The notes: generated from the letters alone by a model not told the origin. A stretch of 64,000 nucleotides of DNA from Bog-473 sp963755495 (GCA_963755495.1 CAVWJS010000003.1:1-64000), one strand, 5' to 3'. Positions 21,143-29,996 are shown, counted from the first letter of the stretch. A program made the numbers and translations.

Positions 21143-22150
21143 TCAGTGCGTGGAGATGAGGGCGCGAAGCGACTGGCGGAGCGAGCCCATCGTGGCAATC
21201 ACCGCGCTTGGCTCGTACCCGCAATGGGCCATGCAATTGGCGCAGCGCTCGTCCTTGCCCCGCCCGTAGGCATCCCAGTCCGTGGTCTCGATCAACTCCT
21301 TATAACTGCTGGCATATCCGTCGGCCATCAGATAGCAGGGCCGTTGCCAACCGAGCACGGAGTAACTCGGAATGCCCCAAGCCGTGCACTGGAAGTCCGA
21401 CTTCCCCTCGAGGAAGTCGAGAAAAAGAGGTGAGTGATTCAGCCGCCACTTCTTACGGTGCTTCTGCCCGAATGCATCCGCAAAGAGCTTCTGTGTCTGC
21501 TCGACGCCGAGGAAGTGCTCCTGGTCAGGTGCCTTTTCGTAGGCGAACGCGGGTGAGATCATCATGGCGTCGACACCGAGGTCGTCGTTGAGGAAGTTCA
21601 ACACGTCACGCACCGTCTTCGGGGAGTCCGTGTTAAAGAACGTCGAGTTAGTCGTGACGCGGAATCCCTTCTCCTTGGCCAGGCGGATGGCGGCGACAGC
21701 CTCGTCGAAGACACCCTCACGATCAACTGCCGCATCGTGCCGCTCGCGCAACCCGTCCACGTGTACCACCCACGAGAAGAAGTGGGAGGGGGTGAACTTG
21801 TCAATGCGCCGTTGGAGAAGCACGGCATTCGTGCAGAGGTAGACGTAGACCTTGCGGCGTACAAGCTCTTGGACCATGGCGGCGATGTCGGGGTGCAGCA
21901 GGGGCTCACCACCGGCTATGGAGACCATGGGCGTGCCGCACTCTTCAACCGCGTTCACCACGTCCTCCACCGACAAGCGCTTGCGCAGGATGTCCGTCGG
22001 GTGCTGGATTTTGCCGCAACCCGGACACGAGAGATTGCAGGCAAAGAGCGGCTCGATCTCGGTGATGAAGGGGAACCGAGGATCGCGCTGGAGCTTCTTC
22101 TTCAAGAAGTACGTACCGACTCGGAGATTTTGTCGCAACGGAATGGGCAT
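21143..22150 (-). CDS. hpnH: Adenosyl-hopene transferase HpnH (radical SAM)
   Basis: HpnH is the B12-independent radical SAM enzyme that adds a 5'-deoxyadenosyl group to hopene (diploptene), the first step of C35 hopanoid side-chain extension. The 335-residue protein has the radical SAM cluster motif CNLSCPGC (Cys38, Cys42, Cys45), then SIAGGEPLLHPDI and YLCTNAVLL. Family-typical segments follow: HFFSWVVHVDGLRERHD, TTNSTFFNTDSP, MISPAFAYEKAPDQ, TAWGIPSYSVLGWQRPCYL and a C-terminal Cys set, DERCANCMAHCGYEPSAV. Its ATG overlaps the stop of hpnG-ispH by one base (TGATG). Copies like this are diagnostic of extended hopanoid synthesis. Confidence 0.95.
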   Translation of the reverse strand: MPIPLRQNLRVGTYFLKKKLQRDPRFPFITEIEPLFACNLSCPGCGKIQHPTDILRKRLSVEDVVNAVEECGTPMVSIAGGEPLLHPDIAAMVQELVRRKVYVYLCTNAVLLQRRIDKFTPSHFFSWVVHVDGLRERHDAAVDREGVFDEAVAAIRLAKEKGFRVTTNSTFFNTDSPKTVRDVLNFLNDDLGVDAMMISPAFAYEKAPDQEHFLGVEQTQKLFADAFGQKHRKKWRLNHSPLFLDFLEGKSDFQCTAWGIPSYSVLGWQRPCYLMADGYASSYKELIETTDWDAYGRGKDERCANCMAHCGYEPSAVIATMGSLRQSLRALISTH

Positions 22151-23628
22151 CAGCGCACCTGCCTTGGTAGAGAGAATTGGACGTTTTCTTCAGTTGTTCG
22201 GTGTTCGGTGATCGATATCGGCCCCAGTGTCGTCAACATGTCGATGACCTCGGCGACCAGTGCTTCGGGCGCGGATGCGCCGGCTGTCAACCCCACTCGG
22301 CCCACGTTGTCGAGCCAATCGAGGCGAATTTCTGAGGCGTCCTCAATGAGCTCAGCTCTACATCCCTCGCGGCGCGCCACTTCGACCAGCCGGGCGGTGT
22401 TCGAGGAATTGGTCGAACCGACCACCAACATCAGATCACATTGATGAGCGATGGCGCGTACGGCGTCCTGGCGATTCTGCGTGGCGTAACAAATGTCGTT
22501 GGACGTCGGGCCAACGAGTTGGGGGAAACGCTGGCGCAATGCGCTCACGACTTCGGCCGCCTCGTCGATGGAAAGGGTCGTCTGCGTGAGGTACGCCACA
22601 CGTTCGTGATCATCGAAGTTGAGATCCGCGACATCCTCTTTACGTTGCACCAGCTGTATCCGGTCGGGAGCTTCGCCTCGCGTTCCCACCACTTCCTCGT
22701 GGTCAGCGTGACCTACGAGGACGATCTGATAGTCCTGCGCGAGATAGCGCCGGGCTTCGTGATGCACCTTCGCCACTAACGGGCATGTCGCATCGATCAC
22801 GGTGAGATCGTGGCGTTCGGCCGCAGCAGCACGGACGGTGGGCGAGACCCCATGCGCGGCCAGGACGACAGTTGCTCCGTCGGGCACTTCCTCGAGCTCA
22901 GCGACGAATATCGCTCCCTTGGCCTCCAAGTCGGCCACGACATGGACGTTATGAACGATCTGTCTGCGCACGAACACCGGTCCGCCGAATCGCTCCAGCG
23001 CACGCTCGACAATTTCGATCGCCCGTTCGACGCCGGCACAAAACGAGCGCGGACTGGCGAGGATCACATCGTGCGAACGGCTGGCGCGAGCCCAACGTTC
23101 AAGCGAGGTGCGGACGCCGAAGAGCGACCCGAGTGCGGCGAGTGCCTGACCCTCCTGCGGATCGGCGATCACCCGCACCGCGGCGACGGGGTAGTCAGCT
23201 AAGTGGAGCGCCACCCACGCCGATTCAGTGTCCCAGGCGATGGCACCGTCCGCTCCAAGTCGTGTTGCCTCTTCGACCGAGAGGGCACCTGAGGATGACA
23301 CGAGCGGTCCCGTGCGCACCGTCAGTCCGAGCCTCTCCAGATCCCTGGCCACGAGTGCTGATGCCGGGAGCCGACGCGTGGGCGTCCCGTCCGTAGCCCA
23401 CAGCTCGGTGGCCACGACAAGCTCGCCTGGTCGGATCGTCGGATCAAGTGTGTGTGCGACGCCGGACAGTGCCACCGGTGTACCAACCGCGAGAGATTCC
23501 CGCATCCGGGCCCCGCTCATGTGGGCCTGCGCCATGCCTGCACCCGTGACCATGACGCCCCCGCCAAGGGCCTCGGCCTGGACCCGCTCGGCTGTTAGCA
23601 CGGCGAGATCAACCATGGTCCCACCCAT
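22150..23628 (-). CDS. ispH: HpnG-like phosphorylase fused to IspH (HMBPP reductase)
   Basis: A two-domain protein of 492 residues. Residues about 1-183 resemble the hopanoid-associated nucleoside phosphorylase HpnG, which removes adenine from adenosylhopane: VMVTGAGMAQAH near the start, RPGELVVATELW, and DTESAWVALHLA near the end. Residues about 186-480 are IspH, the [4Fe-4S] reductase that makes IPP and DMAPP in the last MEP step. The three cluster cysteines are Cys197 (SPRSFCAGVERAI), Cys282 (IDATCPLVAKVH) and Cys380 (NDICYATQNRQ), with VLAAHGVSP and the Glu-containing TTLSIDEA region present. The start is at 23628 or an ATG at 23616; both overlap shc. No stop or frame change separates the halves, and this region is free of sequence errors. 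Confidence 0.9.
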   Translation of the reverse strand: MGGTMVDLAVLTAERVQAEALGGGVMVTGAGMAQAHMSGARMRESLAVGTPVALSGVAHTLDPTIRPGELVVATELWATDGTPTRRLPASALVARDLERLGLTVRTGPLVSSSGALSVEEATRLGADGAIAWDTESAWVALHLADYPVAAVRVIADPQEGQALAALGSLFGVRTSLERWARASRSHDVILASPRSFCAGVERAIEIVERALERFGGPVFVRRQIVHNVHVVADLEAKGAIFVAELEEVPDGATVVLAAHGVSPTVRAAAAERHDLTVIDATCPLVAKVHHEARRYLAQDYQIVLVGHADHEEVVGTRGEAPDRIQLVQRKEDVADLNFDDHERVAYLTQTTLSIDEAAEVVSALRQRFPQLVGPTSNDICYATQNRQDAVRAIAHQCDLMLVVGSTNSSNTARLVEVARREGCRAELIEDASEIRLDWLDNVGRVGLTAGASAPEALVAEVIDMLTTLGPISITEHRTTEENVQFSLPRQVR

Positions 23629-25522
23629 AGACGTAGCGGCCGAGGGCCATCACTGGAAAGACCAGGTGGTAGAGGTGGTAGTTGATGTAGAAGTCGCCGG
23701 GAAATCCGGTGCCCGTGAACCACGTCTCGTCCCAGGTCCCATCGGGAAGCTGATTGTCGACGAGAAAGCCGGCGCCCCGCTCACACGACGGGCCACGTTC
23801 GTCCGCCGCGAGAAGGGCGAGAAGGGCCCACGCGGTTTGGCTGGCGTTGGACACGCCTCGACCGCGAAATTCCGGGTCACGATAGGAGCGAAGATCTTCG
23901 CCCCAACCACCATCTTCGTTCTGGTGCTCCTCAAGCCAGACCACGGCCCGCCGGATGGCGGGATGGCGAGGTGAGACACCCGCTGCGACCAGCGCCGGCA
24001 CGACAGCCCCGGTGCCATAGATGTGGTTTGAGCCCCAACGGCCGAACCACGAACCATCGGACTCCTGCGCATCGAACAGCCAGAGGATCCCCCGCTCGGT
24101 CGCCCGACCAGCCTGTCCCAAGATGGAGAGCATCTCGATGACGTGCGCCGTAACGTCGGCGCTTGGTGGATCGATGAGCTCGCCGAAATCACAGAATGGA
24201 AGGTCCCGACAAAGGGCCCGCGTATTGTCCACGTCGAACGCGGCCCATCCACCGTCTCGACATTGCATTCCCTCAGTCCAGGCGATCCCACGTGTTACCG
24301 CGTCGCTTTCGAGGTCGCCGGTGCGGCGGAGTGCGAGAACCACCTCCGCCGTGTCGTCGATATCGGGATAGTTGTCGTTGGCAAATTCGAAGGCCCAGCC
24401 ACCGGGAGCCAGATCAGGCCGGCGAATGGCCCAGTCCCCACGAACTGCGATCTCCTCGTCCAGAAGCCATCTTCCGGCCTTGCGCATCGACGGATCGTCC
24501 GGAGCTACTCCGGCATCGGCCAATGCCACTACCGCCAACGCTGTATCCCATACGGGGGATTGGCACGCCTCGATACGGCGGCCGTCCTCATCTTCCATGG
24601 TGAATCCATCGAGGCCGTCGAGGGCGGCTTGCATGACTGGGTGGTCGAGTGCATAGCCCTGCAGATGGAGTGCCATCAGCGAGTACACCCAGGGCGGTTG
24701 GATACCACCCCACGAGCCGTCGGCCTCCTGCCGCTTGACGATCCAACGCTCGGCCTTCCCCAAACAGAACTGACGAAGGGGCCCGATCGGTCTGCGCTCG
24801 TAGAGGTGCAGCGCGCGATCAAGGAGATCGAACCAACCGGCCCAGGTGTCAAGGGGACGCCGGACGACGGGAGCTGGTCCGACGTCGAGCTCATCGATGT
24901 CGATGGAGAGGTCGCGTACCGGTCGATAGGCGTTGACCACCGTCAGCGCGACGACGGTCTGACGGGCCCAACACCCGAAGTCGTAGATGTTCAAGGGGAC
25001 CCAAGGCGGGAGCAGCATGAGCTCCGGCGGAAGAATGGGCAAACTCTCCCAGGACCACTTTCCAAAAAGCGCCAGCCAGATACGCGTGAAGACCCGGCTC
25101 GCCCCTATCCCCCCCTCTCCCCGAATGTACTCAACGGCCAGGCGCATATGAGGAAGGTCGGGGTTGTCGCCGGCAAGCTTGAGGGCTACGTAGGCCTCGA
25201 TCGTGGTCGAGAGGTCGGGAGGGCCGCCGTAGTACGTCGCCCAGGTACCGTCATCGCGCTGACGAGAGCGGATCCAGCGAGCTGCACCGGCGGTCTGTTC
25301 CTCCGTACGAATCCCGAGGAACTGGCGCAAAAGGAGATCCTCGGCATCCATGGTGACGTTCGTCTCCAGCTCGCCCTTCCACCAGCCGTCTTCGTGCTGG
25401 CGTTCCTTGAGTGCGGCCACCGATCGTTCAAGGCTCTCGGCGACAGCGATCGAGGAATCGACCTCCGGCCCCTCGCCGTCTTCCTCTGGGACGTCAGACT
25501 GGAAAAGAGAGGAGATCGCCAT
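23609..25522 (-). CDS. shc: Squalene-hopene cyclase
   Basis: Membrane-associated terpene cyclase that folds squalene into hopene/hopanol. From the ATG at 25522 it has 637 residues, the usual length. Visible features are the catalytic DIDDTAEVV motif (DxDD type) in the middle, and QW-type repeats such as QHEDGWWKGELE, QRDDGTWATY, ADGSWGGI, RDGGWAAFD, SDGSWFGRWG, EDGGWGED and PDGTWDE. It ends in the active-site-capping segment FYINYHLYHLVFPVMALGRY. The frame is open 48 codons further upstream, but the ATG at 25522 overlaps the prenyl synthase stop as TGATG, so I chose that start. It is coupled to hpnG-ispH downstream. Confidence 0.96.
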   Translation of the reverse strand: MAISSLFQSDVPEEDGEGPEVDSSIAVAESLERSVAALKERQHEDGWWKGELETNVTMDAEDLLLRQFLGIRTEEQTAGAARWIRSRQRDDGTWATYYGGPPDLSTTIEAYVALKLAGDNPDLPHMRLAVEYIRGEGGIGASRVFTRIWLALFGKWSWESLPILPPELMLLPPWVPLNIYDFGCWARQTVVALTVVNAYRPVRDLSIDIDELDVGPAPVVRRPLDTWAGWFDLLDRALHLYERRPIGPLRQFCLGKAERWIVKRQEADGSWGGIQPPWVYSLMALHLQGYALDHPVMQAALDGLDGFTMEDEDGRRIEACQSPVWDTALAVVALADAGVAPDDPSMRKAGRWLLDEEIAVRGDWAIRRPDLAPGGWAFEFANDNYPDIDDTAEVVLALRRTGDLESDAVTRGIAWTEGMQCRDGGWAAFDVDNTRALCRDLPFCDFGELIDPPSADVTAHVIEMLSILGQAGRATERGILWLFDAQESDGSWFGRWGSNHIYGTGAVVPALVAAGVSPRHPAIRRAVVWLEEHQNEDGGWGEDLRSYRDPEFRGRGVSNASQTAWALLALLAADERGPSCERGAGFLVDNQLPDGTWDETWFTGTGFPGDFYINYHLYHLVFPVMALGRYVYGWDHG

Positions 25523-26571
25523 CAGCTGTCCCGCTCGGTCACAAACTTGGCAATTGCGACGAGCTCGCTCTTCGGCCCGGGCACGAGAGAAATCCGCTCG
25601 AGTGCGGTCAAGGCCATGGTGAGGTGCGCATCCGCCAGGACGACCGTCTCTTCTCTGGCGCCGCATTCTTCGAGCAGGATCCGCGCCCGTTCCACGTCCT
25701 CGGGCGAAAGTTCGGTCTCGAGCAACCGGCGCAACTCTTCGGTCCGGTCGTCCGTGCGCGCCAACGCGAAGGAAACGGGAAGCGTCTTCTTATGTTGGGA
25801 CAGGTCGCTTCCCACGGGTTTTCCCGTTCGTGCCGGCTCACCCCAAACCCCAAGCAGATCATCGACGGCTTGAAAGGCTGTGCCGAGATGGGACCCGAAT
25901 TCGCCGAGCGCTTGGACGGTCGCATCGGGAGCCCCCGCGAGGATCGCCCCGAGGGAGACGGCGCATGAGAGAAGCGCTGACGTCTTGCCGCTCTCCATGG
26001 CCAAACACTCCTCCACGGTGACCGAGGGCCGAGTCTCGAATGCCATGTCGTCGGCCTGTCCCGCGATCATGAGCTGCGTGGCCTCGACCAGACAGCGGGC
26101 GGCGAGCACTCGCTCCGGTGTCGGCTCGTCAAGCAGGATCTGAAGAGCCAGTGTGGCGAGGGCGTCGCCGGCGATGATGGCAGATCCGACGCCGTATTCG
26201 CTCCACACCGTCGAGCGATGACGGCGTTCGGTGTCTTCGTCGATGATGTCGTCGTGGATCAGAGAGAAGTTGTGCACCAGCTCGATGGCGACCGCTCCGA
26301 GCACCCCGACCTCCTCCACGGCGCCGGCCGCGGCTGCCGAGACCAAGGAAAGTGCGGCGCGTACCCGCTTCCCGCCACCGGCCAGATGGTGGTGCACAGG
26401 AGTCTGCAAGGAGGGACTGAGTCGCGCGATGGCCTTGTCAAGGGCCGGAGCCACCATAAGGGCAGCGCGGGCAAGAGTGGCTGACACGATCTCACTGGAG
26501 TTCGGCTCATTGGAGTTCGGCTCATTGGAGTTCGTGTCGTTGGTATTGGGAGACAGTGCAGACGCGGTCAC
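25522..26571 (-). CDS. Polyprenyl (farnesyl-type) diphosphate synthase, hopanoid-operon type
   Basis: Condenses IPP with allylic diphosphates, presumably to make farnesyl diphosphate for squalene synthesis. Features are GGGKRVRAALSL, the first Asp-rich motif LIHDDIIDED, GDALATLALQIL, the chain-length region, KTSALLSCAV, and the second motif QAVDDLLGVWGEPARTGKPVGSDL followed by KKTLPV (motif quoted in adjoining parts). Chain length cannot be fixed by eye, though C15 fits the operon. The GTG at 26571 overlaps the hpnE stop (GTGA). The first 28 residues are an Asn/Ser/Glu low-complexity stretch encoded by a 15-bp tandem repeat; the conserved fold begins around residue 35. Confidence 0.92.
   Translation of the reverse strand: MTASALSPNTNDTNSNEPNSNEPNSSEIVSATLARAALMVAPALDKAIARLSPSLQTPVHHHLAGGGKRVRAALSLVSAAAAGAVEEVGVLGAVAIELVHNFSLIHDDIIDEDTERRHRSTVWSEYGVGSAIIAGDALATLALQILLDEPTPERVLAARCLVEATQLMIAGQADDMAFETRPSVTVEECLAMESGKTSALLSCAVSLGAILAGAPDATVQALGEFGSHLGTAFQAVDDLLGVWGEPARTGKPVGSDLSQHKKTLPVSFALARTDDRTEELRRLLETELSPEDVERARILLEECGAREETVVLADAHLTMALTALERISLVPGPKSELVAIAKFVTERDS
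26496..26540 (-). repeat. 15-bp tandem repeat in the prenyl synthase 5' end
   Basis: Units tggagttcggctcat at 26496-26510 and 26511-26525 are identical. A third, degraded unit follows at 26526-26540. They encode the in-frame peptide repeat NEPNS near the N-terminus. Being a multiple of three, copy-number change would not disturb the frame. Confidence 0.85.
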
Positions 26572-27917
26572 GGGGCGACCCTTTGCAACTGCCGGTCTGC
26601 CAGTTCTGCATCCTCAAACACGGCGCGGGCTGCGTTCTCGCCGCTCAGCACCGCGCCTTCCATGGTCGCCGGCCATCCCGTATCGCACCATGCGCCAGCG
26701 AGAAACAACCCCGGCACAGCAGTGCGGGTAGGGGGGCGACGTGCAGCGGTGCCGGGAGTCCCTCGAAATGTGGCGGCACGCTCGCGGGTGACCACGCCGT
26801 CGACGAGACGCGCCGTGCGGGCGATCGGCAGCAGAGCCTGGAGGGCGGCGAAGAAGGTCCGGACGAGTTGCGATGAGGATTGGCTGATGTAGTCATCAGC
26901 GGCCGACAGCGAGATGGAAAGGCATTGGCCCGACCGCAAACCACTTGACGAAGTGCGATCGAAGAAGAACTGGATCGGCGAGTTCACGACGGCCGCCATC
27001 GTGAGGTCGGTGACCTGCCGGTCGAGCACCAGATGCACGTTGACAATCGGAGATTGGCCGAGCCCGAGTTCGGTCGGGAGCACACCCTCAGGCAGGACCC
27101 GTTGCGTCACCTCGGGCGGCGTCGTCACGACCACTGCGTCGGCGCGGTGGCGGTGCTCTTCGGTCACCACCTCGAGTCCGCGGTCACTGTGCTCCACCAC
27201 GTGCTGCACCCTGGCGCCGAGCAAGGCTTCTACTCCCGCGGCGTCCAAGGCACGAGCGGCGTAATCACCGTGCAGCTCAGTAAGCGGCACGGTCGACCAG
27301 CCGACGTCTCCGGCATCGGCCTGATCGAGCAGACCGGTCCTGAAGACCTTGACGGCTAATGCAAGCGAGGCTTCCGAAGCCTGCACGTTGAGGGTAGGCA
27401 GGGCGATGAGATTCCACAATCGGTCGATCGCCACGTCACTCTGACCGTGCCGCGAAAGCCAGCTGCCAAAGGTAACCGTGTCGAGCCACGGATCCTCGGG
27501 ATTGAGGCGACTCAGAGCAACCGCAGGCCAGACCAGACGCAGTCGCTGCTCCAACGTCAGGTGACGGTAACGAGCCAGCGCCGACGCAAGGTGAAGGGGG
27601 GCACGCAACGAAGAACGCTTGAGGGACGCTCGCGTGCCGTCCGGCGAGAGCACCGGGATGTCGAGACGGGGCTGGAGGTAGACGGCGTCACGAGCACCGA
27701 TACGATCGAGAAACCCCAGGTAGGCAGTGCAGCATCGCAAGAATACGTGCTGGCCATTGTCGAAGGAGAGGCCGTTGCGCTGGAACGACCAGGTGAGCCC
27801 GCCCAGCCTCAGACGTCGCTCCAGCAGGGTCACCTGCGCACCCGCGTCCGCCAGCGACAATGCCGCGCGCACACCGGCCAAGCCGCCGCCGACGACGACG
27901 ACGCGGGGACCGCTCAT
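26568..27917 (-). CDS. hpnE: Hydroxysqualene dehydroxylase HpnE
   Basis: FAD-dependent amine-oxidase-fold enzyme that reduces hydroxysqualene to squalene, the third step of the HpnC-HpnD-HpnE route. It opens with the dinucleotide-binding motif VVVVGGGLAGVRAALSLADAG, then LLERRLRLGGLTWSF and DNGQHVFLRCC. It ends with the second FAD motif GLFLAGAWCDTGWPATMEGAVLSGENAA. From the ATG at 27917, which overlaps the hpnD stop as ATGA, it has 449 residues, normal for HpnE. The 12 codons upstream of that ATG are open but would overlap hpnD further. It overlaps the prenyl synthase by four bases at its 3' end. Confidence 0.93.
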   Translation of the reverse strand: MSGPRVVVVGGGLAGVRAALSLADAGAQVTLLERRLRLGGLTWSFQRNGLSFDNGQHVFLRCCTAYLGFLDRIGARDAVYLQPRLDIPVLSPDGTRASLKRSSLRAPLHLASALARYRHLTLEQRLRLVWPAVALSRLNPEDPWLDTVTFGSWLSRHGQSDVAIDRLWNLIALPTLNVQASEASLALAVKVFRTGLLDQADAGDVGWSTVPLTELHGDYAARALDAAGVEALLGARVQHVVEHSDRGLEVVTEEHRHRADAVVVTTPPEVTQRVLPEGVLPTELGLGQSPIVNVHLVLDRQVTDLTMAAVVNSPIQFFFDRTSSSGLRSGQCLSISLSAADDYISQSSSQLVRTFFAALQALLPIARTARLVDGVVTRERAATFRGTPGTAARRPPTRTAVPGLFLAGAWCDTGWPATMEGAVLSGENAARAVFEDAELADRQLQRVAP

Positions 27918-28750
27918 CGCTGTGCCCCGACGATGGACCGGCCGGCGATCCACACTTTTTCGGCCGCCGGCAAGGAGAGTCGACCCTGCGTTACGGCGTA
28001 GGGATCGCGTTCGATGTGCTCCAACAGACGGTAATAGATGCCGGCCATGGCCCCGACGCAGGCGCGGCTTCGACGATCCAGTAACGGGAGCAGCTCCAAT
28101 CCACGTTCAAACCATTCGTGTGCCCGCGCACATTCGAAGGCGACCAGATCCGTCAGGGCAGCATCGTCGCCCGAGAGGTCCGGGGGACAGCCAACGGCGA
28201 TCGCATCGGCGGCGGGGAGATAGACCCGTCCATTGGTACGGTCTTCGACGACATCGCGCAGAATATTGGTGAGCTGGAGAGCGACACCCAGATCATCGGC
28301 GAGTTCCGCTGCAGTGGGGTCGGTCGCGCCGAAGACGGCAAGGGAAAGTCGGCCGATGGATCCGGCGACCAGCCGACAGTATGCAACGAGATCGCCGAAC
28401 GTGGCGTAGGAAGTCCCCCGCACGTCGTTTTCGCAACCCTCGATCAATTCGTCGAAGGCGCTAAGGGGCAACTGATACCGACGGGTGGCAGCGGCCACGG
28501 CCACGAGCACGGGATCGTCACTCTCCGTGTCGATTGGGTGCAGGCTGGTACGCACGTGTTCGAGTTCGGTGAGCTTCTGAACTGGCGGCGCAGTGCCGTC
28601 GCCGATGTCATCGATTCTTCGCGCCAGGGCGTAGACAGAGGAGAGGGCGTGGCGCTCAGGGACGCGAAGCAATCGGATGCCATAGCCGAAGTTCTTGGCT
28701 TCGCGGCGGGTGATCTCCTCGCAGGCCCGGTAGGCGGATTCGGTGTTCAT
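27914..28750 (-). CDS. hpnD: Presqualene diphosphate synthase HpnD
   Basis: Head-to-head condensation of two farnesyl diphosphates to presqualene diphosphate. The 278-residue protein is of the squalene/phytoene synthase fold. The first Asp-rich motif lies in YALARRIDDIGDG and the second in LQLTNILRDVVEDRTNGRVYLP. GTSYATFGDLVAYCRLVAGSIG, the conserved substrate-binding segment, lies between them. It is placed as HpnD, rather than HpnC, because it keeps both canonical Asp motifs in full and lies second in the conserved C-D-E order. The start overlaps the hpnC stop by four bases (ATGA). Confidence 0.93.
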   Translation of the reverse strand: MNTESAYRACEEITRREAKNFGYGIRLLRVPERHALSSVYALARRIDDIGDGTAPPVQKLTELEHVRTSLHPIDTESDDPVLVAVAAATRRYQLPLSAFDELIEGCENDVRGTSYATFGDLVAYCRLVAGSIGRLSLAVFGATDPTAAELADDLGVALQLTNILRDVVEDRTNGRVYLPAADAIAVGCPPDLSGDDAALTDLVAFECARAHEWFERGLELLPLLDRRSRACVGAMAGIYYRLLEHIERDPYAVTQGRLSLPAAEKVWIAGRSIVGAQR

Positions 28751-29640
28751 GCCGATTTCCCCATCGACGCCGACGCCAGTGCGCTAGCAAAGCGCACGCC
28801 CAAGCGCAGGGGCCGCGGCCGACACGACCGGCCGAGCACCTCGTAATTCGCAGACTCGATCGCATCGAGGGCAGCCATCCCTCCCGCAGCAAATCCGCAC
28901 ACCGCAAGGCGCGGCTGGAGAGGGAGTTGACGGGTCAACGGGGCAGCCGACGCGAGGAGACGGCGCGCCCGACTCGCTTCGTAGCGCAAAACGGCCCGCA
29001 ATGGCCCACTGGTGCGAGGTGCTCGCACGTCAGCTTCGGCACATCCGAGAGCGCGCAGGTCGCTCTGTGGGAGATAGATCCGATCCCGAGCGGCGTCCTC
29101 CCCCACATCCTGAAGGTGCTCGACGATCTGCAATGCAATGCACACATCGTCGGAAAGCGCGATGCGAGCAGGCGAGCTCACCTCGAAGATCCGCAGGACG
29201 AGTTCTCCGACCGGTGTCGCGGACAGCCTGCAATAGGCGACCAAATCCTCGAATGTCTCATAGCGAAGCGTCACCTGGTCACGCCGATTGGCCTCGATAA
29301 GGCGGAGGAACGGGTCGAGGGGAAGATGGAATCGCCGAATCGTCGGGGTCAGGCGTTGAAGGAGTGGATGCGCCGCCCGGCCCGCGGCCGCGAGCTCGAG
29401 CTCGGCAGCCAGCCAGTCCAATTGGAGCACGCGGTCGCCCCCCGCTTCGTCACCAATGTCGTCAGCCAACCGGGCGAATCCATACACAGCCAGAAGATGG
29501 TCCCGCACCACGCGTGGCAAAAGTCGCGAAGCCACCGGAAAATTCTCAGCACCCGCCTGCCCAAGCACCGTCTCGGTGCCGGGTAGGGATTCTGGCGTCA
29601 ACGTTGGTGTGCGCTCTGGCGCGAGTAGTTTTTCGTTCAT
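28747..29640 (-). CDS. hpnC: Hydroxysqualene synthase HpnC
   Basis: Converts presqualene diphosphate to hydroxysqualene, between the HpnD and HpnE reactions. It is a 297-residue squalene-synthase-fold protein with the HpnC N-terminus AENFPVASRLLPRVVRDHL, Asp motif GFARLADDIGDEAGG, FEDLVAYCRLSATPVGELV, and a degenerate second motif IVEHLQDVGEDAARDRIYLP, where HpnD has NILRDV. It ends with a basic, low-complexity tail. It is the first gene of the operon, with about 350 bases of upstream DNA shared with the divergent lipoprotein gene, so the operon promoter should be there. Confidence 0.93.
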   Translation of the reverse strand: MNEKLLAPERTPTLTPESLPGTETVLGQAGAENFPVASRLLPRVVRDHLLAVYGFARLADDIGDEAGGDRVLQLDWLAAELELAAAGRAAHPLLQRLTPTIRRFHLPLDPFLRLIEANRRDQVTLRYETFEDLVAYCRLSATPVGELVLRIFEVSSPARIALSDDVCIALQIVEHLQDVGEDAARDRIYLPQSDLRALGCAEADVRAPRTSGPLRAVLRYEASRARRLLASAAPLTRQLPLQPRLAVCGFAAGGMAALDAIESANYEVLGRSCRPRPLRLGVRFASALASASMGKSA

Positions 29641-29996
29641 TGAGAGTAAATCGCTACTGGTTCATGATTGATTTGTGTGGACCGAATTCACCGTGAAATC
29701 GAATCTCTGCGATGTGAAACTATCCGTCAATTCCTTGTCGTGAAACACAACGTTCAAGCAAACGATTGATCGCTCGCCTCGCGCTCGAACAGTTCTGACC
29801 GTAGTCGCACATGACTCGTCGCGTGAGGAATGAACACGATGTCGGCTCACCGCAACTTCGGACGCACAAAGCCGCCGGCGCAAGCACCGATCTGCTTTTC
29901 GCACAAACGTTTGCTCGGCCGCCATTTCTCCGCACCGCATCTCAGGGACGCCGTATCCTGAGCGGGTATGAGGCGACGCCTGCTGCAGGTCGAACA
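29641..29996. promoter_or_regulatory. Divergent control region of the hopanoid operon and lipoprotein gene
   Basis: About 356 bases between two divergent starts. On the minus strand TTGACG near 29725-29730 could be a -35 element for hpnC, but the -10 is weak. GTGAAA occurs three times on the plus strand (29693-29698, 29714-29719, 29740-29745), 21 and 26 bases apart, flanking that element, and could be half-sites for a regulator. There is no gene in the interval, and the plus-strand frame open from 29811 is not protein-like before 29997. Confidence 0.4.

Noticed and set aside
24143..25873. 576-codon plus-strand frame antisense to shc
   Set aside because: It lies opposite a perfectly conserved squalene-hopene cyclase and prenyl synthase; its length reflects GC-skewed codon use.
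29811..29996. Longer start for the lipoprotein gene
   Set aside because: The upstream codons give Arg/Pro-rich, unconserved-looking sequence ahead of an ideal lipoprotein signal that begins at the ATG at 29997.
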